Shown: in pieces, positions 6,156 through 7,508 of the stretch
Position numbering within the stretch: the first letter of the stretch is position 1
Layout of the letters: each line of letters starts with the position of its first letter
Assembly (NCBI GenBank): GCA_017551645.1
Contig: JAFZLE010000364.1
Coordinates: 1-7,508 of the forward strand
Direction of reading: 5' to 3'
DNA from: Clostridia bacterium
Lineage (GTDB): Bacteria; Bacillota; Clostridia; Christensenellales; Aristaeellaceae
DNA length: 7,508 nucleotides
The notes under the pieces: generated by a model
Databases searched by the model: none
Seen by the model: only the letters and a program-made list of their open reading frames with translations
Told to the model about the DNA's origin: nothing
Made by a program: the position numbers and the translations under genes

Positions 6156-6218
6156 CCGATAATAAAAAACATTTTAGGCGTATATGTTGCATGTATGTTC
6201 CTTGAGTTTTAATAAGAT

Positions 6219-6235
6219 TGTGTAAATATTACACA
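6219..6235. promoter_or_regulatory. 17-bp palindrome in the divergent control region
   Basis: TGTGTAAATATTACACA: perfect 7-bp arms around a 3-base centre. It lies between the two divergent promoters, ~27 bases upstream of the plus-strand -35 and ~70 bases upstream of the minus-strand -35, a fitting place for a regulator of the SH3 gene or of both genes. It resembles a TnrA/GlnR box (TGTnA-N7-TnACA) in outline, but the positions that should be A and T are T and A, so no regulator is named. Confidence 0.5.
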
Positions 6236-6253
6236 TTAATTGCGACTTCGGTC

Positions 6254-6282
6254 TTGAATTGCTATGTAAAGCGTAATATAAT
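6254..6282 (+). promoter_or_regulatory. Sigma-A promoter of the SH3-repeat gene
   Basis: -35 TTGAAT (6254-6259), ideal 17-base spacer, perfect -10 TATAAT (6277-6282). The expected start near 6289 gives a ~34-base leader containing AAGGAG (6308-6313), 9 bases before ATG 6323. Confidence 0.85.
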
Positions 6283-6322
6283 CATTCTATATCTTAATAA
6301 AGTTGCGAAGGAGTTGTTACGA

Positions 6323-7508
6323 ATGTCCTTAAAACGCATACTTTCCATACTTCTGATTTTAATTCTCGCCCTGGCGGATATCGCTCTGGCAGATAATTAT
6401 TACGCAAAAACATCCGGCAGTGTCACAGTCTACGCCTCCGCGAGCACGTCCTCAAAAAAACTCGGGACCCTGTCCAGCGGCACGTGGGTATATCTCTCAG
6501 CCGAAAAAAACGGCTGGGCCAAGATCGAATTAAACGGCAAAGTCGGCTACGCGGACGCCTCCCACATTAAAAAGACCACCCGCGCGGTGTACGTGAAATC
6601 CGGCAGCGCCACCATCTATAAATCCGACAGCACCAACAGCACCCGCATGGAAGTAGTGGGTTACGGCACAAAGCTAACCGCCAGCTGCGTGAAAAACGGC
6701 TTTATATATGTAAACAGCGGAAGCAACAAAGGCTACATACCCGCTTCCTCCGTACAGACCGGCGACCCCAACAACCTGAGCAAAACGGTATATATCCAGG
6801 CTTCCAGCGCAAAGGTTTACTCTTTGCCCGACACGTCCTCTTCCGGCTGGACGGTCAGCGGCACCACCAAACTGACCTGCACCGCCGTGTACAATAACAC
6901 CTGGGCACGCGTCACCGCTGGCAGCAAGGTAGGCTATATCAAAAAGTCACAGCTGGGCACCAAGCAGTATTCAGTCCCCAAGACCACCGTTTACGTCACT
7001 TCCGGTTCCGCGGCGGTATATAAAGACGCAAGTTCCTCTTCCTCAAAGATTTCCACCCTGGCCTACGGCACAAAGCTCACCGGCACCGAAACGTCCGGCG
7101 GCTTTACCAAGGTGTCCGTCGGTTCCAATTCGGGCTGGATAAGGACCAGCGACATCAGCACCAAGAATCCCAACACGCTGAATCAGACCGTATACATCAA
7201 CGCCGCGAGCGTGAAGGTGTATGCCTTCCCCACCACCTCCGCTTCTTCCAGCTCGGTGTCTACCAACGCCGCGCTCAAGTGTACCGCCGTGTACAACGAC
7301 ACCTGGTGCCGCGTGACCTACAACGGCAAAGTCGGTTTTGTGAAGAAGAGCGAAGTCTCCACCCGCAAGCTGGGCTCCTCCACTTCCCACGCCGCCTCCG
7401 GCAAAAGCGTGTCCGTGGACTGGTTCAAGAGCAACATCCAGTCGATATTCTCCAAGAATAGCGTGGCTACCGTGACCGACGTCTCCACCGGCATCAGCTG
7501 GAGAGTCA
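6323..7508 (+). CDS. Secreted protein with five bacterial SH3-type repeats (3' truncated)
   Basis: 395 codons are visible from ATG 6323 to the window end without a stop. Residues 1-23 are a signal peptide (KR, then a Leu/Ile-rich core, then ALA before Asp24), so the protein is exported. Five SH3-like repeats of ~57 residues follow, at about 27-84, 88-145, 155-211, 222-279 and 289-346. Each has a VY-containing first strand, a Ser/Thr-rich loop, a W/F-x-K/R-V strand and a closing G-Y/W/F-I/V. Repeats 2-3 and 4-5 are a duplicated pair. A Ser-rich linker (~347-364) leads to VDWFKSNIQSIFSKNSVATV..DVSTG, which I take to be the start of a conserved C-terminal domain that follows SH3 repeats in many clostridial proteins; its function is not known to me. 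SH3_3-type repeats usually bind cell wall, so a wall-associated role is likely, but no enzyme motif is visible. It is transcribed away from the transporter locus. Confidence 0.85.
   Translation, partial: MSLKRILSILLILILALADIALADNYYAKTSGSVTVYASASTSSKKLGTLSSGTWVYLSAEKNGWAKIELNGKVGYADASHIKKTTRAVYVKSGSATIYKSDSTNSTRMEVVGYGTKLTASCVKNGFIYVNSGSNKGYIPASSVQTGDPNNLSKTVYIQASSAKVYSLPDTSSSGWTVSGTTKLTCTAVYNNTWARVTAGSKVGYIKKSQLGTKQYSVPKTTVYVTSGSAAVYKDASSSSSKISTLAYGTKLTGTETSGGFTKVSVGSNSGWIRTSDISTKNPNTLNQTVYINAASVKVYAFPTTSASSSSVSTNAALKCTAVYNDTWCRVTYNGKVGFVKKSEVSTRKLGSSTSHAASGKSVSVDWFKSNIQSIFSKNSVATVTDVSTGISWRV
6584..7387 (+). repeat. Two tandem 402-bp (134-residue) coding repeats in the SH3 gene
   Basis: Unit A (6584-6985) and unit B (6986-7387) each encode two SH3 repeats. 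They align without any gap over 134 residues with roughly half of the positions identical (counted by eye). For example, YGTKLT is at residues 114 and 248, TVYI at 155 and 289, and CTAVYN at 186 and 320. The DNA word TACGGCACAAAGCT recurs exactly 402 bases apart (6662 and 7064). Confidence 0.9.

Noticed and set aside
6169..6177. Second copy of ACATTTTAG (also at 6124-6132), a possible second -10 for the dehydrogenase
   Set aside because: No acceptable -35 lies 16-18 bases upstream on the minus strand, so a second promoter is not supported.
6183..6199. Direct repeat TATGTT-N5-TATGTT upstream of the dehydrogenase promoter
   Set aside because: Two 6-base words one helical turn apart in AT-rich DNA are likely to occur by chance, and no third copy or known site was seen.
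3923..6212. Long plus-strand open frames opposite the binding-protein and dehydrogenase genes (3923-4939 and 5034-6212)
   Set aside because: They are shadows of GC-biased third positions in the real minus-strand genes. They have no ribosome binding sites and no recognisable motifs.
6219..6235. TnrA/GlnR nitrogen-control box
   Set aside because: The outline TGTn...nACA fits, but the required A at position 5 and T at position 13 are exchanged, so the assignment would be forced.
6264..6272. ATGTAAAGC shared between the SH3 promoter spacer and the transporter promoter (4979-4987)
   Set aside because: A single 9-base match in AT-rich intergenic DNA, lying in different positions relative to the two promoters; not enough to claim a common regulator.
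6584..7387. CRISPR array or transposon-derived repeat
   Set aside because: The 402-bp repeat is in frame, encodes SH3 domains and has diverged by codon substitution; it is a protein-level duplication.

Overview
The window looks like part of a carbohydrate-use locus from a moderately GC-rich Gram-positive anaerobe, most likely an uncultivated gut-type clostridium (Christensenellales or Oscillospirales would fit). This assignment is an inference. It rests on strong AGGAGG-type ribosome binding sites, sigma-A-like promoters with AT-rich intergenic DNA, CUT1-type transporters without a linked ATPase, and a secreted bacterial SH3-repeat protein of a kind common in those groups. There are six protein genes and two of them run off the window edges. 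No RNA gene, insertion sequence or CRISPR array was seen.

Layout. Bases 1-1314 (+) hold the C-terminal part of a GH123/DUF4091-type glycoside hydrolase, closed by a clear intrinsic terminator. Bases 1315-1624 carry no gene. They hold that terminator and a cluster of five hairpins whose loop sequences suggest they fold in RNA made from the minus strand. Bases 1625-6095 (-) hold four genes, read right to left: a Gfo/Idh/MocA-type dehydrogenase, an extracellular sugar-binding protein with its own promoter, and two permease subunits joined by an ATGA start/stop overlap. Bases 6096-6322 are a divergent AT-rich control region with one promoter facing each way and a 17-bp palindrome between them. 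Bases 6323-7508 (+) encode a secreted protein with five SH3-type repeats and the beginning of a further domain cut by the window end.

Working together (inference). The hydrolase would release a sugar or a small glycan, the binding protein and permeases would import it using an ATPase encoded elsewhere, and the dehydrogenase would oxidise or epimerise the sugar inside the cell. The GH123 relationship hints at N-acetylgalactosamine-containing glycans, but the substrate cannot be read from the sequence. The SH3 protein is divergently transcribed and has no visible functional link to the transporter.

The points most worth a second look are the hairpin cluster with UNCG-type loops at the 3' side of the transporter operon, the absence of a lipobox on the binding protein, the opposite isoleucine codon choice of the hydrolase and the binding protein, the exact 134-residue duplication in the SH3 protein, and similar AETG hairpin-like insertions in both permeases.
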